64,000 bases of DNA from an uncultured candidate division Zixibacteria bacterium (GTDB lineage Bacteria; Zixibacteria; MSB-5A5; SM1-73), in assembly GCA_903908285.1 (NCBI GenBank), contig CAIVRH010000048.1, positions 124,001-188,000 of the forward strand, read 5' to 3'. Every line of letters begins with the position of its first letter. Positions within the stretch are counted from its first letter, which is position 1. The translations under genes and the position numbers were made by a program. Below are positions 17,930-25,054 of the stretch, one piece after another. The notes beneath the pieces were generated by a model. That model did not search any database and was not told where the DNA came from. It worked only from the letters and a program-made list of their open reading frames with translations.

Positions 17930-18445
17930 TTAGTCGAGGAAGTAGTAAAGATCGCATCTTCCTGTACCAGTGTAGTCCGAACTTGTGGTTACTATACCGG
18001 TGCTGTCAATTCCATCGTCCAGCTGTTTGTCGATATTCTCGGCGACATCCTTGGGAAGGCTGATCTCGATGAAATTGCCGTTCCGGTGCGCAGCTGGTGA
18101 TGCCGCTGTGTCTGCACCAAAGAAGTATTTAGCTCCGAACGGACTTCTCTTGGATTGAGAAGCCAGGTTCTCACTTTCGATAGCTCCCCATACTGCCGAG
18201 TCGCTTTCGAAATATCCGTCTGCATTCTCATCACCTGGCAGCTGCAAGAACTTATCAAAGTAAGTGTAAACCGCTCCATAGAGTCCGCGCAAGTCCTGTG
18301 TCTGTCTTCGGTTCTTGGCATTGGCTATCATCTGAGATCCTCCCAGAATTGCTCCGATCAGAAGACCGATGATCACCAAACCGATTGCCAACTCCACCAG
18401 GGTAAATCCTCCCTCGTTACCGAGCAATCTTCGCATGCTCTTCAT
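17930..18445 (-). CDS. Type IV pilin (probable major pilin)
   Basis: A 171-residue prepilin. The leader MKSMRRLLGNEGG precedes FTLVELAIGLVIIGLLIGAI, the canonical type IV pilin N-terminus with Glu at mature position 5. I choose the ATG at 18445 because a GGGGGG stretch lies about 10 bases upstream; an in-frame ATG exists 21 bases earlier without a site. The C-terminal part (SKRSPFGAKYFFG, then CDLYYFL) is a small globular head with a single Cys. First gene of the MSHA-like run and separated from it by a hairpin, as expected for a highly expressed subunit. Confidence 0.87.
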   Translation of the reverse strand: MKSMRRLLGNEGGFTLVELAIGLVIIGLLIGAILGGSQMIANAKNRRQTQDLRGLYGAVYTYFDKFLQLPGDENADGYFESDSAVWGAIESENLASQSKRSPFGAKYFFGADTAASPAAHRNGNFIEISLPKDVAENIDKQLDDGIDSTGIVTTSSDYTGTGRCDLYYFLD

Positions 18446-19068
18446 CCTTTTTTCACCCCCCTTCATTTTTTTAGGTTGATTCTATTCGCCTTCGTCCTTG
18501 GGTTCGATAAGTCGATTTTGGGGACGGACGAAAAGAATGTTTGGACACCCCTCAAGAAATATTCTCCGCCAGCTTATGGCAAATCCAGGGCAAAATCTTA
18601 CCTTTGCCCCTTGAATGTATCCAAGCTATTTATGGAATTTAGAAAGCAAAACTTCCCTCACAATAGTATCTCTCTATTTACTGGGAAGTGCTTTCCGCGG
18701 TAAGGATATTTGATATGCTTCCCCGCGGCCGTCCCCACATCACTCCCGTTGTTATTGCATTTCGGCAGGTTTCATACAAACTTTAGAACATTTTTACAAA
18801 TTATGATTTGGATTGATGCAGCTTGATTTTGCTCTCGTAAATTTACCTAAGCCTGTGCATTGATCTTCAATCCTATGGATGCAGGGAAACAAGTGACAAC
18901 CCCGGTAGGCGATCTTAGCGGAATGGTATATCTTTAAAAACTTAAGATTCCAAATGATTGGTTGATGTTAACAGGAGGGAATAGCTATAGAAGATATATG
19001 TGGAGAAAAACGATTTCTTCTCTCTGGCAAAGGGTGAGGATTTTTTATCCGTGATCCGTTATTACTCA

Positions 19069-19185
19069 TCCGTTATTGGTTTATCTTCCTCTTTCCTTCT
19101 TCCTTTGCCTTTATGGCAGACGACGGACAGCGGTCGGTGGTATGCACCTATGGTGAATACCGGTGGACGTTTTTTATCCGTCATC
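19069..19185. repeat. ~117-base hairpin repeat, copy A
   Basis: Bounded by TCCGTTATTGG and TTTTTTATCCGTCATCC. The central hairpin has arms GGTATGCACC (19139-19148) and GGTGAATACC (19152-19161) with one mismatch. It matches copies B (19343-19458) and C (27427-27546) along its length, including TTCCTTCTTCCTTTGCCTTT and the GGACxGCGGTCGG lead-in. Confidence 0.75.
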
Positions 19186-19256
19186 CTTCGTTCATAATTC
19201 ATCATTGGTTTTATCCTCCTTCTTTCTTGAATTATAACTCTGCTAAAAATAAAAAA

Positions 19257-19280
19257 GCCAAGTCCTGAAAACTTGGCTAC
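19257..19280. repeat. Short hairpin AGCCAAGT/ACTTGGCT
   Basis: Perfect 8-base stem, loop CCTGAAA, between repeat copies A and B. A related, less perfect hairpin (ACCAAACC / GGCTTGG) occurs at about 19591-19614. Both are followed by CGTG and a T/C-rich run, so this is one of two copies of a larger unit. Confidence 0.5.
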
Positions 19281-19342
19281 GTGTTTTCCTTATTCTTATT
19301 TTGTTGTTGAAGGCGATCACCAGAATCACCCCATCATTGCTA

Positions 19343-19458
19343 ATCCGTCATCCATCATTTGTTTTATCTTCCCTTTGCGTTTGCAGCGGACAACGGACAA
19401 TGGTTGGCGGTATGCACCGAATAGTGCATACCGTCGGATGTTTTTTATCCGTCATCGG
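19343..19458. repeat. ~117-base hairpin repeat, copy B
   Basis: Same layout as copy A. The hairpin is perfect: CGGTATGCAC (19408-19417) pairs with GTGCATACCG (19424-19433), followed closely by a run of six or more T. Bounded by ATCCGTCATCC and TTTTTTATCCGTCATCGG. Confidence 0.78.
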
Positions 19459-19490
19459 TTTATTTTACTTTTTCTTTTTTCCTTATATTA

Positions 19491-19550
19491 AAAGCTCCCG
19501 AGGCTCAGACTCGAATCTCCCGCAAAATGCGGGACGGGATTAACAGCCAC
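19491..19550 (-). repeat. tRNA-Asn-like fragment 1
   Basis: Reads AAAGCTCCCGAGGCT then CAGACTCGAATC, a CCCGC...GCGGG insert, and GATTAACAGCCAC on the plus strand. This copies the 3' acceptor strand, T-loop and anticodon-loop sequence of the real tRNA-Asn at 19746-19818. The T-stem cannot pair and the 5' half is missing, so it cannot be a working tRNA. Confidence 0.6.
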
Positions 19551-19660
19551 TTAAACGGGGAACAAACATTATCCTTAATTCCTGTAATAAAAAACCAAAC
19601 CATAAAGGCTTGGCTTCGTGAATTTCTTCCTTCTTCCTTATTTCCATTTTCCTTGAATTA

Positions 19661-19713
19661 AAAGCTCCCGAGGCTCAGACTCGAATCCCGCCAACGGCGG
19701 GATTAACAGTCAC
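19661..19713 (-). repeat. tRNA-Asn-like fragment 2
   Basis: Same plus-strand pattern as fragment 1, including the two-base CA change after GAGGCT, with a shorter CCCGCC...GGCGGG hairpin in place of the T-arm and GATTAACAGTCACC at the anticodon-loop end. It is closer to fragment 1 than to the tRNA gene, which implies duplication after the first damage. Confidence 0.6.
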
Positions 19714-19745
19714 CTGGGAAACTAAGTACTCCATCTAAATAAAAG

Positions 19746-19818
19746 CTCCCGAGGCTGGACTCGAACCAGCGACAGGGTGGTTAACAGCCACCTACTCTAC
19801 CGACTGAGTTACTCGGGA
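19746..19818 (-). tRNA. tRNA-Asn (anticodon GTT)
   Basis: Read on the minus strand: acceptor TCCCGAG pairs with CTCGGGA, then T8-A9, D-arm ACTC...GAGT, anticodon stem GGTGG/CCACC around loop CTGTTAA (anticodon GTT), a short CTGTC variable loop, T-stem GCTGG/CCAGC around TTCGAGT, and discriminator G73. The length is 73 bases. Only one C of CCA follows, so the 3' end is added after transcription. A good promoter lies about 25 bases upstream. Confidence 0.96.
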
Positions 19819-19843
19819 GTAACACTTACTATATCGGAAAAAC

Positions 19844-19871
19844 AATATATTTATTTGCCTGGATTTGTCAA
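19844..19871 (-). promoter_or_regulatory. Predicted sigma70-type promoter of tRNA-Asn
   Basis: On the minus strand, TTGACA (19866-19871) and TATATT (19844-19849) are separated by 16 bases. The start point would fall about 20 bases before the mature tRNA 5' end. Confidence 0.6.
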
Positions 19872-19953
19872 GAAAATATTGGCAGGGAAAACTATTTCTT
19901 GCCCTATCGATCCATCTATTAGGGCAAAGTCATAAAGAGTTATGGGGAGGAAC

Positions 19954-21249
19954 TTATTGTTTTGCTTTTTCCAGTTTAAGTTTTTCCAACTCCTGGCTCA
20001 ACTTCTGCATCTTGAGTTGCAAATCCTTTATTTCCGCTTTTAACTGTTCCAACGATAGATTAGTGCTTTCCAATGACTCCCGGCTTTTCTCCGCTCCCGT
20101 TACTCCGGATACTTTAAGATAATCGATCTCCGGAGACTGCGGCGCTTGATCCATACTCCAATAATAATCAAAAGCAGGTTTGGCCTCGCCTAATATCGCA
20201 GCCAGATCCTTTCTGGCGCCATCCCTTACAATCTTAAGTTCCACTTTTTCCCCGGCCATTCTACTCTCTATTAGCTGTCGGATTTGAGCGGAGTTTTTCA
20301 CTTTGGTCCCGCCAAATTCCATTATCACATCACCGCCGGTCAACCCTGCTTTTTCTGCCGGACTTCCTTTTACTATTTCGCTTACCACTACACCTGTATT
20401 CACATTGTATTCTTTAAACAGATCCTCGTTCAAATCCATAGGATATATTCCCAGATAACCTCGCTTTACGCTTCCATTTTTGATAATTTCGTCAGCTATC
20501 TCTTTTATCTTGTTGGCAGGCAAAGCCAGGCTTATTCCCGACGAGGGTATTTCGATCTCGCGTGATGGAATGGTAAAGGTCTTATTCAAAGCCTTCTCAT
20601 AAATTTGATAAGCACTAATAAGGGATGGCTCAGATAATTTAGCAGAAACCAAACCGATCACCTTACCGTAAGTATCGAGCACTGGACCACCACTGTTTCC
20701 CGGGCTGACATTAGCGCTCATCTGGATAAATCCATCTTCTCTCACTCCGCTAACCAAGCCCAAAGCCACTGCATTGGGAAGTCCATACGAATTGCCCACT
20801 ATGGTAAGCCAGGAGCCGACTTTGACTTTATCCGAATCTCCCAATTTGGCGGGGAGCAGTCCGGTGGCCACAACCTTTAAAACGGCTAAATTTGAGCCCT
20901 CATCTGTCCCAATCAGTTCCCCTCTAATGGATTTCTGATTTGGCAAAGTCACCTTAAAATCTCTCATCCCCCTCACTACGCTGGCTGAAGTGACTATATA
21001 TCCATCGGGCGTATAGATGATCCCTGAACCCACAAAGGTCGGTGGTATCCCTTCTCTCTTTACCCCACCCATTACCTGACTTTCCGTCTCTATGGTGACT
21101 AAAGAGGGCTTGATAGACTCCACCAGATTAGTGATATCGTTTTCGAGTGAAGATAGAACCTTCTGCTGGGCAAAACCCTGTATCGGACGGATTAGAAGGA
21201 AAATACCAAAGAAAAACCAAAACCAGAAAAGCTTATATCCAAGTTTCAT
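19954..21249 (-). CDS. HtrA-like PDZ protein with lost catalytic His and Asp (probable pseudoprotease)
   Basis: A 431-residue exported protein: signal peptide (about 1-27), trypsin-like domain (to about 230), one PDZ domain (GYLGIYPMDL; SPAEKAGLTGGDVIMEF) and a C-terminal coiled coil (LEQLKAEIKDLQLKMQKLSQ). Counting from this Met, the position of the catalytic His in the usual TNNHVV is Ser90 (TSASVV), and the Asp of SDLAV is Asn120 (SNLAVLKV). Ser186 in GNSGGP remains. With two triad members gone it should not cut peptides in the normal way; a binding or sensing role is inferred. The ATG at 21249 is preferred over 21267 because AGGAGG lies 6 bases before it. It follows the sigma/anti-sigma pair. 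Confidence 0.88.
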   Translation of the reverse strand: MKLGYKLFWFWFFFGIFLLIRPIQGFAQQKVLSSLENDITNLVESIKPSLVTIETESQVMGGVKREGIPPTFVGSGIIYTPDGYIVTSASVVRGMRDFKVTLPNQKSIRGELIGTDEGSNLAVLKVVATGLLPAKLGDSDKVKVGSWLTIVGNSYGLPNAVALGLVSGVREDGFIQMSANVSPGNSGGPVLDTYGKVIGLVSAKLSEPSLISAYQIYEKALNKTFTIPSREIEIPSSGISLALPANKIKEIADEIIKNGSVKRGYLGIYPMDLNEDLFKEYNVNTGVVVSEIVKGSPAEKAGLTGGDVIMEFGGTKVKNSAQIRQLIESRMAGEKVELKIVRDGARKDLAAILGEAKPAFDYYWSMDQAPQSPEIDYLKVSGVTGAEKSRESLESTNLSLEQLKAEIKDLQLKMQKLSQELEKLKLEKAKQ

Positions 21250-21318
21250 CTTTTTCCTCCTTTTCATTTATTCTTTCATCTCCTGATTCTTCTGTGTACC
21301 AATTTTCGAAACGATTCT

Positions 21319-22038
21319 TTAAAAATCTGTTTTCTTGGAAGCTGGTTGGGTGGATACTACCGGAAGCACATAATTACTTCCCCTTCTTGCATCCTGGTAT
21401 GAGCTTCTCTCGATGATGAATCTTTTACGAAAATCCACCGGTTTAATCCTCCCATCCTCTCCCCAATTAACTAAGCGGGATCCGCTACTTAAAGATGGTG
21501 AAGAGAGGTTTTCCATGACAAAAGTTTTACTTCTTGCCGAAGTATTCTCGTCTACCTGCTTGAATATCTCTTCCAAAGATGTATCTATTTTGTTTCCGGA
21601 ACTGGTTAACTTTCGATTCTCGGTATTGGTGCTATCAAAAGCATATGATCCGGGTTGTTTGGAAATCTGCTTTTGGGTAAATATGGTGGCAACTAAAGCC
21701 ATGAATATTACCGAAACCGCCCCAGCCAATGCCCATCTCAACCGGATAGAGGGAAAAGTCTCGTGTAATAATTTCCGCCACCAGCTCTTTCGTGTTCTTT
21801 CTTCAACAGTTGAAGGGATACTCTGTATCTTGGCCAAAAGCTTTTCATTGAAATCGGGCGAAGGAACAAAATTTTCCAAACCGTCCCTAATCATTTGTTC
21901 AGTTGCAACCATCACCTCCATTTTTTCGGTACACTCAGGACAGAAATCCAGATGTGCTTTTACCTCTTTTGTCTCATCCGGTGATAATTCCTGCCTACAG
22001 TAGGCATAAAGGTATTGGCGAACTCTTCGACAATTCAT
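21319..22038 (-). CDS. Zinc anti-sigma factor
   Basis: A 239-residue single-pass protein. The N-terminal ZAS/zf-HC2 domain has C3, H29, C33 and C36 (C-x25-H-x3-C-x2-C), which binds zinc and the sigma factor. A membrane helix lies at about 100-120 (WALAGAVSVIFMALVATIFT). The roughly 115-residue outer part has no recognised domain. AAGGAG is 4 bases before the ATG. It overlaps the end of the sigma gene by 44 bases, the usual sign of a cognate pair. It should hold the sigma factor at the membrane until an envelope signal releases it. Confidence 0.88.
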   Translation of the reverse strand: MNCRRVRQYLYAYCRQELSPDETKEVKAHLDFCPECTEKMEVMVATEQMIRDGLENFVPSPDFNEKLLAKIQSIPSTVEERTRKSWWRKLLHETFPSIRLRWALAGAVSVIFMALVATIFTQKQISKQPGSYAFDSTNTENRKLTSSGNKIDTSLEEIFKQVDENTSARSKTFVMENLSSPSLSSGSRLVNWGEDGRIKPVDFRKRFIIERSSYQDARRGSNYVLPVVSTQPASKKTDF

Positions 22039-22636
22039 ATTGCTCCTTGATTTTGGGCGTTAATTGTCCCTGGAGCATAAGCCTGGCTCGATTGACTCTG
22101 GATTTCACCGTGCCCAAGGGAACCCCCATACTTTCAGACATCTCTTCATAAGAAAGTTGATTGACCTCTCTTAACAAAAATGCCGTTTTATATTTCTCCG
22201 GCAAAGAAGCGATTGCCTTCTCTAAGGTAGCGCTTAAATTACTGGTATAATTTATCTTCTCCACTGCATATTTCCGATCATCCTTGATCAAATCCAATCC
22301 GAAAAACTTAAATTTTTTCTTGTGCTTCAACTCATTTCGACAGAGGTTCAATGCTATGGTGTAAATCCAGGTGGAAAAAGAATAGGTTGGATCAAACCTT
22401 TCCCTTTCTTTAAACACCCTCAAAAACGTTTCCTGCAATATGTCTTCTGCCTCCTCCCGGTTCTGTAACATGCGATAGATAAGATTAAACAGCCTGATTT
22501 TATACCGATCCACCAGAAGAGAGAAAGCACTGGTATCATTTGCCTTCACCCTTTCCAAAAGCTCTTTATCCGATTCGGGGTTGCTCGAATCGAATCCTTG
22601 CCGGTTTAAATTCAGCTCGTTATCTGGGCTGGGCAA
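21995..22636 (-). CDS. ECF RNA polymerase sigma factor (RpoE-like)
   Basis: A 213-residue sigma70-family protein with region 2 (REEAEDILQETFLRVFKERE, then FSTWIYTIALNLCRNELK) and region 4 (LSYEEMSESMGVPLGTVKSRVNRAR). It lacks regions 1 and 3, as ECF factors do. The start is a TTG with GGGAGAAGG before it. A likely self-recognised promoter lies about 25-50 bases upstream. With the overlapping zinc anti-sigma gene and the HtrA-like gene behind, it forms an envelope-stress module. Confidence 0.92.
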   Translation of the reverse strand: MPSPDNELNLNRQGFDSSNPESDKELLERVKANDTSAFSLLVDRYKIRLFNLIYRMLQNREEAEDILQETFLRVFKERERFDPTYSFSTWIYTIALNLCRNELKHKKKFKFFGLDLIKDDRKYAVEKINYTSNLSATLEKAIASLPEKYKTAFLLREVNQLSYEEMSESMGVPLGTVKSRVNRARLMLQGQLTPKIKEQYELSKSSPIPLCLL

Positions 22637-22660
22637 TTTCCTTCTCCCTTTTCTAAATAA

Positions 22661-22689
22661 GTATACAAACTAACTAAAGAAAAGTTCCC
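22661..22689 (-). promoter_or_regulatory. Predicted ECF-type autoregulatory promoter
   Basis: On the minus strand, GGAACTT (22683-22689) is followed after 16 bases by GTATAC (22661-22666). GGAACTT is the usual -35 of RpoE-like sigma factors. The start point would be about 15-20 bases before the TTG start codon. The same motif was not obvious elsewhere in the window. Confidence 0.45.
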
Positions 22690-22811
22690 TGGTAGAATCA
22701 AACAGACTTTATATTCCACAATATGATCCGGTCCGGGAATCTACTCTTTTGATTATTACTCTATTACGGTATTGTATACAGTATGTTTTGAAAAGAAACA
22801 AAATTGAAGAC

Positions 22812-24089
22812 CTAGAACCTATATGCAGTTGAAACAAGAATTTGATTGACTGTGTTTTTTGAAGCTAAATCTCCAGAAATATTTCTTATTTCCCAATTAC
22901 CATGTACTAACGAAAAATCGATCGTAGTTACCTGATCAATTAAGAATCCAAAACCGAAAGTGAAATAATTCCTATTAGATTTTATCCCAGCATATTTATA
23001 TGGAAATGGATTCTGATAATATCCAGCTCTTAAGGCTGTTCCAATTTTAGGGATAGTATATTCAGCACCTAAATGCCATCTGAGCACATCTTTATAAACT
23101 TCTTTAATAATTCTATTTGCATCCGTCCTTTGAGCTAATCTATTGTATTCCATCTGAGTCCAATCCGTATAATTGACATCTGCTGCAATTATCATATCCT
23201 TCAAATTAGCACAAACTCCAAGGCCGAATGAAAAAGGCAGGGTGAATTTATATTTTGAGTTTCCTTCATCTGACTCATGGATGGCATCCTGATAAGGGGT
23301 ATAATAAACATTATCTGTTATTTCCAACCAGCTTTCCTTAATGGTGAAAGTGACAGGAGTTTCGATAGTTGCACCAATCACAAATATCTTGTTTGGTTGA
23401 ATTCTTGCACCCAGCTTTGCATTGAAACCAGAGTATCGGTCTGATATATCATCGTTCCATTGATAACTAAATGAAGTATCATTATGACTGGATATACCAT
23501 TCGTCAAGAGAGTATATTCATATTTTCCACTCCAGTAATTGAAAGCAACTCCCATTGATACTTGTGGAGAAAGATCAATAGCTCCTCCAAATGACCAAAC
23601 ATAAAGACCTCCTGACTCTCCTCTATTCGTGCTCTCTGGTATATTAGGATTAACGTAATCAAGTATCTTATCAAAATTCTTGATTTGGTTAACTCCTATA
23701 GCTAAAACCAGACTTCCTCTGTATGTTGGAACAGGTAACACAATATTGCCCGAATTGAATCGAGTATTTGTTTGTAGGAAGCTATGATTATAATTTGGGG
23801 TGGTTAATTCAAAATATCCAGTGCTGTTTTTAAGCCTTTGGTAGGAAAGACTTCCAGAAAACTCAATCCGTGGTATTCTTGCTAATCCTGCTGGATTATA
23901 AATTAAAGCTGTTGCATCAGTTGCAACGGCAATGTGAGCACCTCCCATTCCCATCGCTCTTGCACCAATTCCGAAAAAGTTGCCAGCTGCCGGTTCACTT
24001 ACATCTGGTTGATCTAACTGCTGCGCTTCAGCATATATGAAAAGTGAAAAAAACATTAATGCAACTATTAGTCCTATTCGTATAAGCAT
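22812..24089 (-). CDS. OmpP1/FadL/PorV-type outer-membrane beta-barrel, AT-rich
   Basis: A 425-residue protein with a signal peptide (cut near AEAQQ) and then GARAMGMGGAHIAVATDATALIYNPAGLA, the N-terminal signature of the OmpP1/FadL and PorV/UPF0164 barrels. Alternating hydrophobic strands run to a C-terminal aromatic (STAYRF). Such barrels admit hydrophobic molecules or act as secretion shuttles. AGGAG precedes the ATG. Sampled lines are about 30-36% G+C against about 45-48% in neighbouring genes, so it may have come from elsewhere. Confidence 0.83.
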   Translation of the reverse strand: MLIRIGLIVALMFFSLFIYAEAQQLDQPDVSEPAAGNFFGIGARAMGMGGAHIAVATDATALIYNPAGLARIPRIEFSGSLSYQRLKNSTGYFELTTPNYNHSFLQTNTRFNSGNIVLPVPTYRGSLVLAIGVNQIKNFDKILDYVNPNIPESTNRGESGGLYVWSFGGAIDLSPQVSMGVAFNYWSGKYEYTLLTNGISSHNDTSFSYQWNDDISDRYSGFNAKLGARIQPNKIFVIGATIETPVTFTIKESWLEITDNVYYTPYQDAIHESDEGNSKYKFTLPFSFGLGVCANLKDMIIAADVNYTDWTQMEYNRLAQRTDANRIIKEVYKDVLRWHLGAEYTIPKIGTALRAGYYQNPFPYKYAGIKSNRNYFTFGFGFLIDQVTTIDFSLVHGNWEIRNISGDLASKNTVNQILVSTAYRF

Positions 24090-24143
24090 CTGTATCTCCT
24101 AGGTAATTCAATAGTTTGTCATTAGATAAACGAATTAGTTTTT

Positions 24144-24704
24144 CTATCGTCTTTTCTTGGCTTTTTGTTCGTCCGATTTTCCTTCTTGTTGTTGTTTCTC
24201 TTGTTGTTCTTTTTCTGGTTCCTTGATTTTTACAGCTTCGGGTTTATTCCCCGGATTAGTTTCCTCTGGTTTAGTAGTGGTAGGGGGAACAAAAGGTGTG
24301 TTTTGAGTTCCTTCAGGACGAACATAAGGGGGTTCCAATCCACCTCTTCTTTCGGCTTTTTCCGCGCTTTCCGGTACGGATGCTCCACCATTGTACGTGT
24401 TCTCGTTGTTATTATTCCCCCAATAGTTATCCCACCACCAGGGGTATGCATAATAATGTCCCATGCGTGGGTTGCTCCAATAGTAGTCCGGATAATAGCC
24501 ATAATAGAATCCATAAGGGTATTGATGATAATCGGAGTGACAATCCGTACAATTTTCCCGGTAGTACTGTCCGGTTTGCTCCACGTTTTCCGCCTCTTCC
24601 CCTTGCACCGTGGGATGGCTGAGGATAGTATAGCACCCTACTCCCGCGATTCCCAAGATCACTAAAAATATACCTAAGATTACTATTTTCTTTTTCATTT
24701 TCAT
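24144..24704 (-). CDS. Exported Tyr-rich protein with single CxxCH motif
   Basis: A 186-residue protein. A hydrophobic leader ends in VGC24, a weak lipobox. Residues 52-56 are CTDCH, the covalent haem c motif, within YYRENCTDCHSDYHQYPYG. A strikingly Tyr/Trp/Gly-rich stretch follows (YYGYYPDYYWSN, then AYPWWWDNYWG), and the tail (about 120-186) is Pro/Glu/Lys/Gln-rich and probably disordered. It is either a one-haem lipoprotein or a zinc-binding one. I know no named family with confidence. It sits between two outer-membrane barrel genes and has its own good promoter. Confidence 0.7.
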   Translation of the reverse strand: MKMKKKIVILGIFLVILGIAGVGCYTILSHPTVQGEEAENVEQTGQYYRENCTDCHSDYHQYPYGFYYGYYPDYYWSNPRMGHYYAYPWWWDNYWGNNNNENTYNGGASVPESAEKAERRGGLEPPYVRPEGTQNTPFVPPTTTKPEETNPGNKPEAVKIKEPEKEQQEKQQQEGKSDEQKAKKRR

Positions 24705-25054
24705 TTTCTCCTAAATTTTGGTTGAAAACCCTTTTATTCTGCTCTCCTTATAACTATCGACATTCTATTACCATATTACGCATATTCTAGTAAAATAGAA
24801 TAATCCCGTATACCTCTTTTGTCAAAATATTGACACAATAATAAGGTTAAAGGTTTAATCTAACTCTGTTTATCTTGTCCTGATGGAAACAAAAAAGCTG
24901 GTGGGGGGGTAAGATATACCCTTTATCTGGTGATCCTTCTAAGAATAATCTTAATGAAATAACTTTCAATCTAATTCAGTATTGCAACTACCAATTTATC
25001 ATGCTCTGGAATCCCTTATTCCTTCTTAACCTTTACCCGGGGATCATTCTTTAA
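24705..25054. other. Intergenic region, promoter only
   Basis: 350 bases between two minus-strand genes. The predicted promoter of the CxxCH protein lies at 24797-24825. Otherwise AT-rich, with a run of seven G near 24903-24909. I see no gene or terminator. Confidence 0.5.
24797..24825 (-). promoter_or_regulatory. Predicted promoter of the CxxCH protein gene
   Basis: On the minus strand, TTGACA (24820-24825), 17 bases, then TATTCT (24797-24802). It lies about 95 bases upstream of the start codon. Confidence 0.5.

Larger units (their letters stand above)
18467..19744. other. Non-coding region with repeats
   Basis: About 1.3 kb without a convincing gene. The part nearest the pilin (to about 18960) is its leader and promoter region. 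It holds a GGGCAAA/TTTTGCCC hairpin near 18589-18612. The rest is made of two copies of the ~117-base hairpin repeat, two tRNA-Asn-like fragments, and two related short hairpins built on CCAAG...CTTGG followed by CGTG (19256-19286 and 19591-19621). The only long frames run through the repeats or opposite the pilin and show no protein character. Confidence 0.6.

Noticed and set aside
18155-18703. Plus-strand frame of 182 codons over the pilin gene and leader
   Set aside because: It overlaps a clear type IV pilin on the other strand and encodes a low-quality Ser/Leu/Cys-rich sequence with no ribosome-binding site.
18467-18960. Possible cyclic-di-GMP or other riboswitch in the pilin leader
   Set aside because: I looked for the GGGCAAAC/ACGCAAAG-type core of GEMM riboswitches because MshE-type ATPases are linked to c-di-GMP. 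Only an isolated GGGCAAA hairpin is present, without the receptor core.
19069-19458. CRISPR-like arrangement of repeats A and B
   Set aside because: Only two copies are adjacent, units are ~117 bases with a distant third copy, and there are no short regular spacers or cas genes.
21413-22003. 196-codon plus-strand frame opposite the anti-sigma factor
   Set aside because: Shadow of a real gene; the zinc motif and membrane helix of the minus-strand protein are clear.
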